In this document: one piece after another, positions 1 to 12,355 of the stretch
How positions within the stretch are numbered: position 1 is the first letter of the stretch
Layout: the number at the start of each line of letters is the position of its first letter
NCBI GenBank assembly: GCA_038363925.1
Contig: JAQQWL010000006.1
Span: forward strand, 3,142,501-3,206,500
From: Apiospora phragmitis
Lineage: Eukaryota > Ascomycota > Sordariomycetes > Amphisphaeriales > Apiosporaceae
DNA length: 64,000 bases
Direction: 5' to 3'
Program-made: the position numbers and the translations under genes
The notes under the pieces: generated by a model
What the model was told of the DNA's origin: nothing
Databases searched by the model: none
Seen by the model: the letters and a program-made list of their open reading frames with translations, nothing else

Positions 1-300
1 TGTGACAACTGTACTTATTAATAAATTACTGTATCGGTATCGTCACCTGTAGTCACTCAACCTTATTGGGCCATCTGTGCCACGTGGGACTGACAGCAAA
101 AGTACATGTCGATAGGGTCCAGCCAGGGAGCATGAACGCATTCCTATCTGATCAACACTGATCACAGGCCTTGATAGGTCCGCCCCTTGTTTCGCGCGAG
201 GGTCTCGGCAACTCCATCCGCCCGCGCCATCCATTCTTCTGGGATTCGGCTCCCCCTGTTAAGTTGTTGTTCCTTGGGCTCATGATACCCACCACCTCTG
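1..300. other. Non-RIPed left flank, no gene seen
   Basis: The base composition is ordinary, with CA and TG dinucleotides present, in contrast to the block that follows. The only open frame (43-234, minus) has no recognisable domain. It ends in TACCCACCACCT (286-297), whose exact reverse complement lies at the other edge of the AT-rich block (16207-16218). Nothing else is supported. Confidence 0.6.
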
Positions 301-1148
301 AAAAATTTTATTACTACGTTCACACCACCGCGTATAAGAATTATACTTAGTTTAAATAAGATATATTATATATATATATATATATTTAGTACGCGCTGGT
401 ACAGTTTTTATTAATTAATTATAAAAATAAAAGTTTTTTAAAATATTAAAATTATTTTTATATATAAATTTAGTTTATATAAAGTACGAATTTATTTATT
501 AATAAAAATAAATTCTTTTATATTATTTAAGTTTTATTTATAATAATTATAATAATATTAATATATAATATATTTTATGTTTAAACTTGAAATAAAGTTT
601 AATATACGAGTATATTTATTAATAAACTTAATTTTATTAACTTTATTAATTTAAAGTATTAGCTTTTTTATAAAATTATATTATATTATTATAAACTTAG
701 TTTATATTAAATATAAATATAATTTAAACTTATAAAAAAGTGGTTAAAAGCTTTTATTTTTATTATTAAAGCTAATAAAGAAATATACTTTTATATAAAA
801 GTTAATGTACTTAAAATATAAATAAAATAAACGATATATATTTAAATTAAGTTTAAATATTATATATTTTTAATTATATAACCGGGTGTATAAGTTTAAA
901 AGGCTTTAAATTAAGATAATAAATAGAATTATTAAAGTTATTAATATTTAAAACTAGTAATATTAAAACTATTATTATTAAAAGTAATAAATTAAAAATA
1001 AATAATATTTAAATATTATTTAAATTTAATACTAATTATAAAAGATTATTTAAAAAAAGGAAAAAACTAATATAATATAAGCTAAGTTTAATTATATAAA
1101 TTTAAGTATTTTAATTAAGAAATCTTTAAACTTAATATAAAAAATATA

Positions 1149-1194
1149 TAACGTTATTTATTATTAAGTCGGCTATATTACTAAGTTAACCACT
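1149..1194 (+). repeat. Left terminal inverted repeat of element C
   Basis: The segment reads TAACG...CCACT and is the imperfect reverse complement of 2960-3005. A further copy in the minus orientation ends at 14830, marking a relative of the same family. Confidence 0.7.
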
Positions 1195-2959
1195 CTTTTT
1201 TCGATTTACGTAATTAAACTTTAATATATAATATCTTTATAATTATAATATCGATTTAATAAAAAAAATCGTATTGTTTTAATAATTTAAACGACGCGAG
1301 AAAGTTTAAATTAAATTAATTAAAGAGCTGCTACAAAAGTATATAACGTCTTTAAAACTATACTAAGCGACCGATTTCGCGGTATCGAACCTCGACGCGA
1401 AATTTAATATTTATAATATAAATTTAATTTAATTAAAAAGAGTACCTCGTAATTGTATAGTTAATTTAAATATCTAAAGAATAGCTTTTAATATTAATAT
1501 TATAAGAAATATAAATTTCTTTTAAATTATTCCGCGGTAACCGTGTCGATAAATATTAAAATAAACGCTTTATTAATCGTAACCCGGACTTTAAAACTCG
1601 AATAAACCGTTAATACGATTATTAAAGGGCTTTTTATAAAAATATAGGTATTATTTCTAACTAGTTCGCGCTAGTCGCGAATATTAAAATTAAATACGGT
1701 ATTTTAAATAAAGATGTATAAAATTTTAACGAAACCGGCTTTATAATAAATATAATCGAGTTAATACTCGTTATAATACACGCTAACTATTATAAAAAAG
1801 CGAAATCGGTTTAGCTTAGTAATTAAGAATAATTAACGATTATTAAATATATTAATTTATAAAACTAATATATTCCGCCGTTTTTAATTATTTAAAACTA
1901 ATATTACCTGGTAAACTAGTTTTACGAATACGACTTATTAAGTAATTAAGTAATTAAATCGATTTCTAACGGCTAAACGAATAACGAAACGAGCTTAAAC
2001 TAGATTCGGTATTTTAATAAATATATTAAAACGTAGATAAAAAGTTTTTATTATTTTTAAAGTTTAAACGGTTACGAAAGCTATATTTCGGCCGAATTCG
2101 AAAAATATTATAAGAATAATAACATTATTACGTTTAGTATACCTCTTTATTTTCCTTACTTACTTTAACCTTAAAATATAACATTTATTCGCCTTTAAAG
2201 CGTATTTATAAAATAAAACAAATCGAACTATTTATTAAAACGTCGATAAATTATATTATAAGGCTAGAGCTTTTTATTATTTTTAAAGCCGCGTATTTTA
2301 TTATTTTTATAAAAAATAATATTAAACCTAGATTTAACGCATTTAATTTAATACTTTATTATTTAAACGAAATAATTAATAAGTTAAATATAAGTTTTTA
2401 AACGCTTATATTTAACTCGTCGCGTTTAAAGATAATTAATACTTATAACCTTTTAACGTCTTTTAACTTTTAATAAACGATTAAATATTTTATTTTTATT
2501 AGAAATAAGGTTTTTACTTATTTAAAAAAGCTTTTTAATATTAATTTTAAATATTTTAAACTAAATAATGAAAAAATTATATATAATAATATATAAAATA
2601 ACTTTTATAAAAAATAAAATACGTATTTTATAAAAAGTTAATTTAATATTTTTAAAGCGCTGAAAAGTTAAAAAATCGCGCGTTTAACTTAAAAGTGCCC
2701 TTATTATATAAAATTTTAAAAGCTATAAAATAAAACGGTAAAACGGAAACGTCTAGCGACTAATAAATACGGAACGATGAGTTCGTTAAAGCGAAAGGCG
2801 ACCGGTGAAAAGCGCTATAATATTTACGGCGAAATAAGTTATAATACGCGAACATATAAAAAGGATATAAAATTAAATAACGAATCGAATAGAGTAATTT
2901 TAATTAATTTAAAATATAAAAGTTAAATTAATTTATATAAAAGTAGTAAAATATAAAAA

Positions 2960-3005
2960 AGTGGCCGACTTAGTAATATAGTCGACTTAGTAATAAACCA
3001 CGTTA
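2960..3005 (-). repeat. Right terminal inverted repeat of element C
   Basis: It begins AGTGGCCGACTTAG and ends CACGTTA; it pairs with 1149-1194 and the differences look like RIP-type transitions. Confidence 0.7.
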
Positions 3006-3107
3006 ATTTAATATTTATTAACGCGGTCGTCGCCGCGCGACTTTAAAAAAATTAATATATCTTTTATAATATTAAAAAGTATTCTTTAAGTATTTATATT
3101 AATTATA
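3006..3107 (-). mobile_element. Element C-prime, distal fragment
   Basis: Read on the minus strand this stretch continues the C-type sequence that is broken off at 14527. It corresponds to about 1460-1570 of element C, for example the blocks near 3080-3100 and 1475-1500. It lies between the right end of C and the left end of element A, as expected if A inserted into C-prime at a TA. Confidence 0.5.
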
Positions 3108-4553
3108 TAACGTACCTTATAAGCGAGCTGCGTATATAAATAAGCTGCGCACTTTTAATTAAATTTTTTATAATTAACTTTATATTAACTTTTCTCCTTT
3201 AATAAGTATAAAAATAAAAAATAAAAATAAAAGGTTTAATTTAACGCTTTAAGCGTTTTAAAATAACTCGAAATTAAGTGTACGAAAAGTTATAGCGATA
3301 TATTATGCCTTAGAGTCGACGTTACGTAGCCGACGACGCGGAATTCGATCACGATCTAAAATTTATATAAACTCTCGAAAGCTTTTTAATTTTAAAAAGG
3401 AATTAATTATTCGATATATTATTAATCTAAATACGCGATCGTTTCTTCCTCGGCTAAGTAATATAAAAAATATAGCGAATCGATTACTTAGTTTACGCGA
3501 CGCGAGACGCGTCGAGGTTAATTAGGCCTCTAATTTCGTACGATAATAATTAAACCTCCGGACGTATTTTAATTAAAAAATCGATTATTAAAAAGTTTTT
3601 TATAAAGATTTTAATATATATCGCGCGTAATTTATTTTTATATAAAATATAATTATTAAATATAAGATATAAAAAGAGGATATATATAATTTCGACGAGA
3701 CTAGGTTTCTTATAAATTAAATCTCGTTCGAAATAATTATAACCACTTTCGATCGATACGAAAAGCCTAGGGTAATATAGTAAAAGAACCGGGAATAAGT
3801 TATAATTATTTAAGGCGTCGAATTAAACGGTTACGCTATTTCTTTATATATTATTTTTACCGAGAAAACGTACCTCTCTTTTTAATATAAAAACAGCCTA
3901 TTATTAAAGGACTAGGTGATCGTAATTATTAAAAATAATTAAATTATAAAGAAAAAAGGTAAAAATTAAATTTAATACTTTAATTAATATACCAGGTTTT
4001 ATACGAAGGGTTATTATCGCCTCTTAATTTTAAACGGTTACGAAAACTATTATTTAATAACTTTCGAGCTTTAATATAAAAAGAACTCGATTATTATACT
4101 CTATATATTTTTTTATTTATTATATAAGCTTTAACCTTTTAGTATTAGTTATTTTTATATATTAAAAAAAGCGTACGAGAAAGAAATTAAAGGTTTTATA
4201 TAAGCGTATATTATTTATATCTCTAAGGAGGACTTTTTACTAACGTTTTTAAAAGCGTTTTAAGCGATTTTTATTATTTCGAATATATAAAGAGGCTTCT
4301 AAAGGATAAGACTCGTTCTATACGATTTAGAATATATTATTTTATAATTAAATATAAAGATACGCACTTTAACACCTACGGGGACGTTTTCCGGCCTATT
4401 TATCCCTTAAAAATTAAAAACCTTAAATAACTCGATTAAGGCCTAGTCTTAAACCGAATACGTTCGAAACCGTATCGTACGATATTAAAATAGCTTTTCG
4501 ATATTTATTTTAATTAGTTTAAATTAAATCGTAAAGGTTATAACGTAAGTTAT
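3108..4553 (+). mobile_element. Fot1/pogo-type transposon A, 5' part
   Basis: The left terminal inverted repeat (about 3108-3153) pairs with 14482-14526. A DDE transposase relic on the plus strand is readable from about 3300 to 4550: around 4010-4060 comes the catalytic-core 'L-N-G-Y-E' segment (RIP form of the LDGHE motif), then a stretch resembling the Pro-rich region before the third acidic residue, then near 4370-4440 the conserved 'TPTGTFSGL'-like block. The protein stops abruptly at about 4553, where the inverted repeat of element B begins; it resumes at about 14123. Confidence 0.65.
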
Positions 4554-4590
4554 ATATTAAGTTAACGTAATTCACGGTTTAATTAAATAT
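4554..4590 (-). mobile_element. Element B, left terminal inverted repeat remnant
   Basis: This stretch is the reverse complement of 14098-14122 (shared core ACGGTTTAATTA) and interrupts the transposase of element A. The gypsy LTR begins directly after it at 4591. The last five bases, AATAT, recur at 12351-12355 as the gypsy target duplication. Confidence 0.55.
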
Positions 4591-5275
4591 TATTATAACC
4601 CGACCTAACTATACGGCCAAAACCCTACCCGCCGGAACGGAACTACTATACCCCGACCAGGCTACGACGTTACAGCCACCGACCGTACTACTAGCTATAC
4701 TAATATAAACTCTCCTATATTATAGAAACGCGCGAATATAACTACGAGGATATCCTAAATAGCGAAAGGATGGACCCGACCCGGGAAAGCAGCCAGGAAG
4801 GAGCTACGGGACGAGGAGCGACTAAACCACCGCTCTGGCGAGTAAGCTAGGAGTAACGGGATTACGGCGCCCCTAAGTAAGCCGCTGGAATGGATTACCG
4901 TGATCTAAGGGATGGATCACCGTGAGCCAATAACGGGATTACCGTGAGCTAATGGACGCTTTAATAAATTAATAAAGGAAGAGATTAGATATATAATAAT
5001 AAACGTTCCTTATATATTTTATATAAATACTTTTTATTTTAGTAATTAATTTAAATATTAATCTTAATTTATTAATAAAATAAACAGCTTTAACGAAATT
5101 ATTATAAATATTTTTAAACCCGTATACCTTAGTTACTTTTATTCCTACGAGTTATTACTTATTATAGCGATAAAAGCGACTTTTATTACACGTCTAAATA
5201 CTTTTTCGTATTATTAATATAAACCTTAGTACGTCTTATTAAGTTTTTTTTAGAACTTAAATAGCGTTCGTTACA
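4591..5275 (+). repeat. 5' LTR of the gypsy element
   Basis: It starts TATTATAACC and ends CGTTACA (a RIPed TG..CA LTR). It aligns over its whole length with 11666-12350; differences in the stretches compared are C/T or G/A. Confidence 0.85.
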
Positions 5276-6394
5276 TTTTAATCACTCTTATTTTTACGAG
5301 TTATTATTTAAACCCTTACATAATAACACTATAAGAACTATATTTATATTTAGCTTTAGTAATACTGTCCAATAAGGAAAAACTCTTATCGTTACCTTTA
5401 ATACTTCTTAACGGGACCTTGTTATAAATATTAATAGCGACGATAGCGATAACGAACTTATATAATAAGCGCTAACTAAACGAATTAAGGAATTCGAACA
5501 AGAGAGCGCCAATTATTAGTATTATTATATTAAGCTCGAGAAGGAGTATAACGAACTCCTAATTAAAAGCACCTTAGAATAGATACTTTATAATATTAAT
5601 AAGTTACGCGAAGAAGTGCGTTTCCTCCGTATAGCTATTAATATTATTTAAACCCTTATTATATTAAAAAAGGGTATAAAGATTAATACGCTAACCCTTT
5701 TTAACGGAATAAGCGGAAATTTCCGAGGCTTCCTTATTTAGATTAAAACCTATTAATAGTTTTACGAAAGGATGTTTTAAAACGTTACCTAACGAGTTAT
5801 TTACGCCGCCTCGTTTTTTAAAAGTAAGGTACTTACTTAATTCGAACCTTATTTAAATAAACTCGTAAAAAACGATTAATAAGTTAAACTATGCCGTATA
5901 GAGGTATAATATATTTCGAGAGTTATAACGGCTTTAAATAAGCTTTTAAATCACTTTTCTAAAACCTTGACGAAAAGCGATAGGCGGAAAAGGAACTTAA
6001 GACCCTTAAGTAAAAAAGATTAGCCGCCTTTTATATAACCGAGTTCTGGTGTATTATAGCCCGACTAAACTGTATTAAAACTACGAAAATTATAATATAT
6101 TATTAAGGATTAAAAAACAACGTTAAGAATAAACTTAGCCGGCTTAACACCCCTAATAACTTTTTTTCATATATAGAATTTATTATTAAAATTAATATTT
6201 ATATATATGAGCAACGCCGTGAAAAATAGGGCGGACCTTAGCGGTAAACTAATTAAACTTAAATTAATACGGGGCGATTACGTTAATATAATTATATGCC
6301 GCTTAAAAATATTACGGCGTATAGTTATTATAATAAACCTATAAATTTTAATATTATTAAATATAATAAATAGGATAGGAAGTTACGTAGTACC

Positions 6395-6436
6395 TATTAT
6401 AACTATTAAAAACTAGGATATTACGCTCGAGAATAT
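6395..6436 (+). other. Gag zinc-knuckle relic (CCHC turned to tyrosines)
   Basis: The frame starting at 6395 reads Y-Y-N-Y, then a stop, then K-L-G-Y-Y-A-R-E-Y. The spacing is that of a C-x2-C-x4-H-x4-C knuckle with every Cys (TGY) and the His (CAY) converted to Tyr (TAY), exactly what G-to-A and C-to-T RIP predicts. Confidence 0.7.
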
Positions 6437-8400
6437 TAAGTACCGAAAAAGGATTTATAACGAATCTTAAAAGGATAATACGTTAACGTTATTAAGGTAA
6501 AGGCCACTTTTAATATAACTATTAAAAATAATAGCGTTATTATTAAATACGGTAATTTATCTTGGATAGCTTATTATAACAATAGGTGCACCTCTTATTT
6601 AATAAATAAGGAAGGTACCAGATAATTCTTTAAAACCCCGGAGGGCAAAAAGGACCATAGCCGAAGCGTCGCGATAATATAAAAGGAATAACCCCTCCTT
6701 TATAATAAAAATAGTAATTTAATAAATAATATTATAAACTAATTGAAATAATTAATAAATTATAAACGTTTAATAAATATATTAATAAACGAGTTAATAA
6801 ACGAGATTACTAAATTTAAAAACCTTAAAACCGATAGGTAGTTAATTATTTTTAATATTCCTTACCTTAATTCGAAATATTTACGCTAAATACTTATTAC
6901 GGCCGGTTTTAATTAAAAAATTTATAATAATTATATAATAAGGAATAATTTATAAATCTCCTTTATATATAAAGGACATTTTACGCTCTTATAGATTTCA
7001 TATATATATAACGCTTACACGGAACATTTCGCAAAGAAACTCGAATACGAATAGTTTCCCTAAAAAATTAATAAGCGATTTATTACGTAACCATACCCGG
7101 ATTATATTATTAAAAAAATCCGAATATTAATCCCGAATAGACGACGCGCGTATTTATTAGTATAAAAAGACTTACGGTAGTTATAATAATACTACTTAAA
7201 AAAACGAAATTAGAAGGAGTATTTTAAAAACTAATACCTTAAATACGCTTAAAAAAAATCGCGAGCTTATAAACGTTTAAAAGAAAATATTTAATACCTT
7301 TAAAATATATAAATATATACCCGATAAGAAAACCCCTTTATTATATTAAAGAACTTATAAAACGCTTATAAATTACCGTAAACTTAATAAACCTTTAAAT
7401 TATTAGAAAAACCCGAATCTTAAATATTAAAGATAACACTTTACGTAAAGAAGAGTATAAAAACACTTTTATTAATATATTAAAAAGTACCTTATAAAAA
7501 ACGAAAGGAATAACGGCGATGATACGAAGATCGATCGTAAGATATCGTTAATAACCTATAAATATAACGTTTAGGAAATAGACGCCGCTTATTATAAAAA
7601 GATGACAATAGGCGGACTAAGATAGGTCCCTATATTAAATAACGGATAATCGAGTTATTTATAAATATATTATATTAATACTAAGCGTAAAAAGAGTTTA
7701 TATTAAAGCGCTACTCGATAGCGAAGCGTAAAAAAACTATATTTTATTACGAATCGTTAACTGCTTTAAACTCGAATAATAGGAAAAAAACGTTTTATAC
7801 CGACTTAAAACCGTTAATAAAGGATTTATAATTTACGACGATAAAAAAGTACGGAAGGAAGTCGCGAACTTTCTAATCGATATTAAAGGACGCTATAAAC
7901 GAATCACGTGTGATATTACGGACGTCGTAGGATACGATATGATTTTAGGGATACCCTAGTTACGGGTAAGTAATTCTAAAATTAATTAGAAAATAGGCTA
8001 ACTTTAGTAAGATATATTAAGAAGAGGTTTAATCGATGGACAGCGGTCTAAGAAGCGCCCCTTTAATAAATTTAAAGTCTTTAAAATATATATTATTATT
8101 AAAAAGCTTAAATCGAACGTTATAACGATTATATTAAAAAAGTATCGGTAATTCGAAATATTTTTTAATAAAAAATTAGAAATAGGCTTACCGTTTTATA
8201 TATAATAGGATTATAAAATACTTTTTAAAGATAAGAAAAAACCGTTATTTATATTTATATATAAACTTAATTAAGAGTACGAACAAGCCTTAAAGAAATA
8301 TATTATAAAAAATTTCGAGAAAAGAGTTATCCGACTATTTATATTATTAACAGGCTTTCCCATCCTTTTCGTCCTAAAAAAGAGTAAAGATAAGAAACCT

Positions 8401-8760
8401 AAATAATGTATATGTATCGATTATTGGAAATTTAACGAAATTATTATTAAAAACCGGTACCCCTTACTTTTAATCAGCGATTTACGGAATAAATTGCTAT
8501 ACGCTAAAATCTTTATAGCACTCGACCTTTTTAATATATATAACCTAATCCGAATTAAAAAAGAAAAAGAGTGGAAAACCGCGTTTCGAACTAAGTACGG
8601 CTATTTTAAATATTAAACTATACCGTTTAATTTAATTAACATACCAGCTAACTTTTAATTTATAATTAACTATATTTTATAAAAATACCTTAATAAGTTC
8701 GTTATAATATACCTCAACGATATCCTTATTTATTTCGAGAATAACGAGCAGTACTAAAAG
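8401..8760 (+). pseudogene. Reverse transcriptase relic of the gypsy element
   Basis: The plus-strand frame reads, with interrupting stops, the ordered RT blocks: a 'CIDYWKFNE' block, 'NRYPL', 'ALDLFN', '[12 protein letters not shown]' and the palm motif YLND at 8710-8721. In active Ty3/gypsy RT this last motif carries two aspartates; here the first is Asn, a G-to-A change. No function is possible. Confidence 0.85.
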
Positions 8761-9929
8761 TACGTAAAACTAATACTTTAAAAGTTATAAAACGCTAACC
8801 TATTGGTTAATTTAGAAAAAAGCGAATTCTATTAACGATCCGTTACTTTCGTAAAATACGTAATATCCCCAGGCGAAATCTAAATAGAACCTTTAAAAAT
8901 TTTAGTAGTTAAGGAATAGCCTACGCTTATAAACGTTATAAAAGTCAGATCTTTCTTAAAACTAGCTAATTATTACCGGATTTTTATCCCCGGATTTAGC
9001 AGGATAACGACACCCCTAACGAACCTAACGAAAAAGGACGAACTATTTTAATAGACGGAGAAGGAAAACAAGGCTTTCTATAATATTAAGGAACGAATCC
9101 TTAACGAACTAATACTTCGCGTAACAGATCCGTCCAGACCCTTTAAAATCGAAACCGACGTATTAAACTATACGATCAAAGGATAATTAAATTAATAAAA
9201 TAATAACGGAAAGTCGCACCCCGTCGCATTCTTTTCGAAAAAATTTAACGAATTAGAGCTCAATTATTAAATCTATAACAAAAAGCTAATAATTATTATT
9301 AAAGCTTATAAAGAATAAAGATATTATTTTAACGAAATAATAAAACTAATTAAGGTTTATACCGATTATAAAAACCTTATAACGTTTATTATTATTAAAA
9401 AACTAAATAAACGATAAATATAATAGTTTAAATTCTTTTTAAAATTTAACCTCACTATTATTTATTAAAAAAGTAACGAGAACGGTCGCGTCGATACATT
9501 AAACCGACAACTAAACTATTAAAAGGAGGTTCCGCCCGAAACGTAAATAATTCTCGTTTACGATCAAAACAGTAACCTCGTACCTTTAAAATAACTAAAC
9601 GTTATAAACCACGTTTAATATAACAACGAATAAATTACTAAGTTTCGGTAATTTAACCAAACCCCCGACCCCGCGAACTACCCTAGGGATCACCTCGAAG
9701 ACCGCAACGGTCTCGCCTTTTACCGAAATAAGATTTATATCCCCAAATAGTATCGCGAAAACTTTATTAAAGAATTCTATAAATACCCTACACACGGATA
9801 TTAAAGGATTACTAAATAATTCAACTATAAAAACCTTAAAATAATCGTAACCAAAATAATTAATAAATACAACCTCTATAATAAAACTAAAGCCGCCCGA
9901 CACCGACTATACAGAGAATTATAACCGAT

Positions 9930-10980
9930 CCCACCGCTAGATAAAATATAAAAAACTATCGCACTTAATTTCGTTATTAAGCTACCCTTATTAAAAAAAC
10001 CTTTAACTAAGGTTAATTACGATAACATCTTAATTATTATAAATAAATTTATAAAATATACTTACTTTTTACCGTATAAAGAATTTAATAATATTAATAA
10101 CTTAATATATACGTTCCTCTAAATAATCGTTAATTAATACGGACTACTTAAAATAATTATTTCTAATAGAAATAAACTGTTTACTACTAAATTCTAAAAG
10201 TTACTTATAATATAACTTAGAATTAAGTATAAACTATCTACAGTTTACTACCTTTAAACGGATAAATAAACTAAGCGGATAAATTAAACCTTAAAATAAT
10301 ACTTATATTATTATATTAATTACGAATAAAATAATTAAATATAATTATTATTAATAACTTAATTCACTTATAATAACGCGGATAACGAAATTATACATAT
10401 ATTACTATTTCGAATAAACTATAGATATGATCTAGAAATTATTAGAAAACTAAGGGAAGGGGAGCTAGCACCAATCGTAACCATTTAAATCGAGAAATCA
10501 AAAGAACTTTAAATTACGTTATAATAAGACCTTACCTTTTTTTAATAACGAATGAAAAGATACGCTAATTAAATAAGGTTAAAAGGACTAACCTTTAAAA
10601 AAGGAGAAAAAGTCTACCTCTTACGACGAAATATTAAAATAAAATGACTAAGCGATAAATTAGATTTTAAAAGGATAAAACTATTTAAAATCATAAAAGT
10701 TATTTTAAAAACTAATTACTAATTATTATTACTTAAAATAATATAAATATACCTTATATTTTATATTTTATTACTCGAACCAGCGGCTAAAGAAACCCTA
10801 ATTAATATATAGCTAAAAGTCGAAATAGATTAACACGAGTACGAAATTAACGGAATTATTAATAAAAGAAAGAAAAGACGGAGCTTCTAGTACTTCGTTT
10901 AATAAAAAGGCTACCCGTTAAAAGATAATACTTAAGAGCCTAGGAAATATTTAATAAACGCTGCGAAAAAACTTTAAAAG
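9930..10980 (+). pseudogene. Integrase core and chromodomain relic
   Basis: From about 9950 the frame shows a 'YDNILIIINKF'-like strand and a 'GLLKIIISNR'-like block, both typical of the Ty3/gypsy rve integrase core, again with stops at former Gln/Trp codons. Further on, about 10830-10980 reads a chromodomain: 'EYEINGIINKRK', a broken 'W-x-GYP' and 'T-stop-EPRKYL'. Chromodomains in this position target chromoviruses to heterochromatin. Confidence 0.75.
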
Positions 10981-11665
10981 TTTAAAAAAAGAGCTTTCCC
11001 CGCGGGGACCGACGGCCTAAGCTCGGGGAAACCTATTAAACTACAAAACAACTAATTAACGTTCCTAGAAATACTTAAAGAACGTAAGTTATTAAAAACG
11101 AAGTTCTCCTAATTAATAATCGAGAAAGAAATATTATCTTCTTTATTTAATTCTTATATTTCCTAACAAAACGCTTCCGAACGCTTTTTTATTATAACCT
11201 TTTTTATATAATAAAAACGGGCTAAAAGATTTAAGGCGGTAAATAACTACGTTTATAAAAAGAATAAAGTCTCTTTTATATCTAACTCTTCCGCCTTTAA
11301 CTTTTTTTATTAAGCAACTAGCTTTATTAAGGCTAACGTAATAAAAATATTATTATAAAAACGGCTAACCCGAATATATTTTAAATAACGAAACGACTTC
11401 TCGTTTATATAATAAGCCAGGTTCTGGCGAAAATAACGAGTATAAGGTATACTAGTTAAGTTACACATGGATTCTACGTTAATAATAAAAGCTAAACGCG
11501 CGATAGTTTTTTTAAACCGAGATTTTTTAATACAACTAGTTATAATAAATAGATATCATAATAAAAAATAATAAAAAAAAACCTATTATAACTTAATAAT
11601 ATAAATAATTAAAATATTTATAGAATTAATATTTTAAAAATAAAACGGTTAAAAAAAGAGAATAA

Positions 11666-12350
11666 TATTATAACCTAACTTAACTATATAACTAAAACCC
11701 TACCCGCTAAAACGAAACTATTATACCCCGACCAGGTTATAATATTATAATTACCGACCGTATTATTAATTATATTAATATAAACTCTTTTATATTATAA
11801 AAACGCGCGAATATAATTACGAAAATATCCTAAATAACAAAAGAATAGACCCGACCCGGGAAAACAACTAGGAAGAAGCTACGGGACGAGAAGCGACTAA
11901 ACCACCACTCTAGCGAGTAAGCTAGAAGCAACGGGATCACGGCGCCCCTAAATAAGCCGCTAGAATGAATTACCGTAATCCAAAGGATAGATTACCGTAA
12001 GCTAATAACGGGATTACTATAAGCCAGCGGATGCTTTAATAAATTAATAAGGGAAAAGATTAGATATATAATAATAAACGTTCTTTATATATTTTATATA
12101 AATACTCTTTATTTTAATAATTAATTTAAATATTAATCTTAATTTATTAATAAAATAAATAACCTTAACGAAACTATTATAAACACCTCTAAACCTGCGC
12201 ACCTTAATTACTTTCGTTCTTATAAGCTATTACCTATTATAATAATAAAAGCGACTTTTATCGCACGTTCGAATACTCTCTCGTATTATTAATATAAACC
12301 CTAATACGTCTTATTAGGTTTCTTTTAAAACCTAGATAGTATTCGTTATA
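11666..12350 (+). repeat. 3' LTR of the gypsy element
   Basis: It has the same length (685 bp) as the 5' LTR, starts TATTATAACC and ends CGTTATA, and is followed by the AATAT duplication. It is more AT-rich than the 5' LTR in several places. Confidence 0.85.
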
Positions 12351-12355
12351 AATAT

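Larger units (their letters stand above)
1149..3005 (+). mobile_element. Degenerate Fot1/pogo-type DNA transposon (element C)
   Basis: A 46-bp terminal inverted repeat pair (1149-1194 and 2960-3005) matches apart from about seven positions, which look like transitions, and each end carries the TA expected for Tc1/mariner insertion. Between them the plus strand shows a transposase relic of the Fot1/pogo DDE family: around 2060-2200 the frame still reads a catalytic-core segment resembling an 'LDGHES..' followed by a Pro-His-Ser type stretch, and around 2700-2800 a basic C-terminal part. Many stops at former Gln and Trp codons fit RIP. The length of about 1.86 kb is normal for a complete element. 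It is inactive. Confidence 0.72.
4591..12350 (+). mobile_element. Ty3/gypsy chromovirus retrotransposon, RIP-inactivated
   Basis: Two direct 685-bp LTRs (4591-5275 and 11666-12350) bound the element, with AATAT duplicated on both sides (4586-4590, 12351-12355) and a purine-rich tract just before the 3' LTR. Through the stops one can follow, in order on the plus strand, a gag with a zinc-knuckle relic (6395-6436), an aspartic protease site (7717-7728), reverse transcriptase (about 8400-8760), RNase H (about 9130-9420), integrase (about 9930-10520) and a chromodomain (about 10830-10980). The integrase-before-chromodomain order identifies a chromovirus. The RT active site reads YLND instead of YxDD and there are dozens of stops, so the copy is dead. 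Confidence 0.87.

Noticed and set aside
43..234. 63-codon minus-strand frame at the left edge
   Set aside because: No domain, no splice context and unremarkable composition.
9595..9903. 102-codon minus frame in the AT block
   Set aside because: It lies antisense to the gypsy polyprotein, between RNase H and integrase. Removal of CA/TG on both strands frees long antisense frames by chance.
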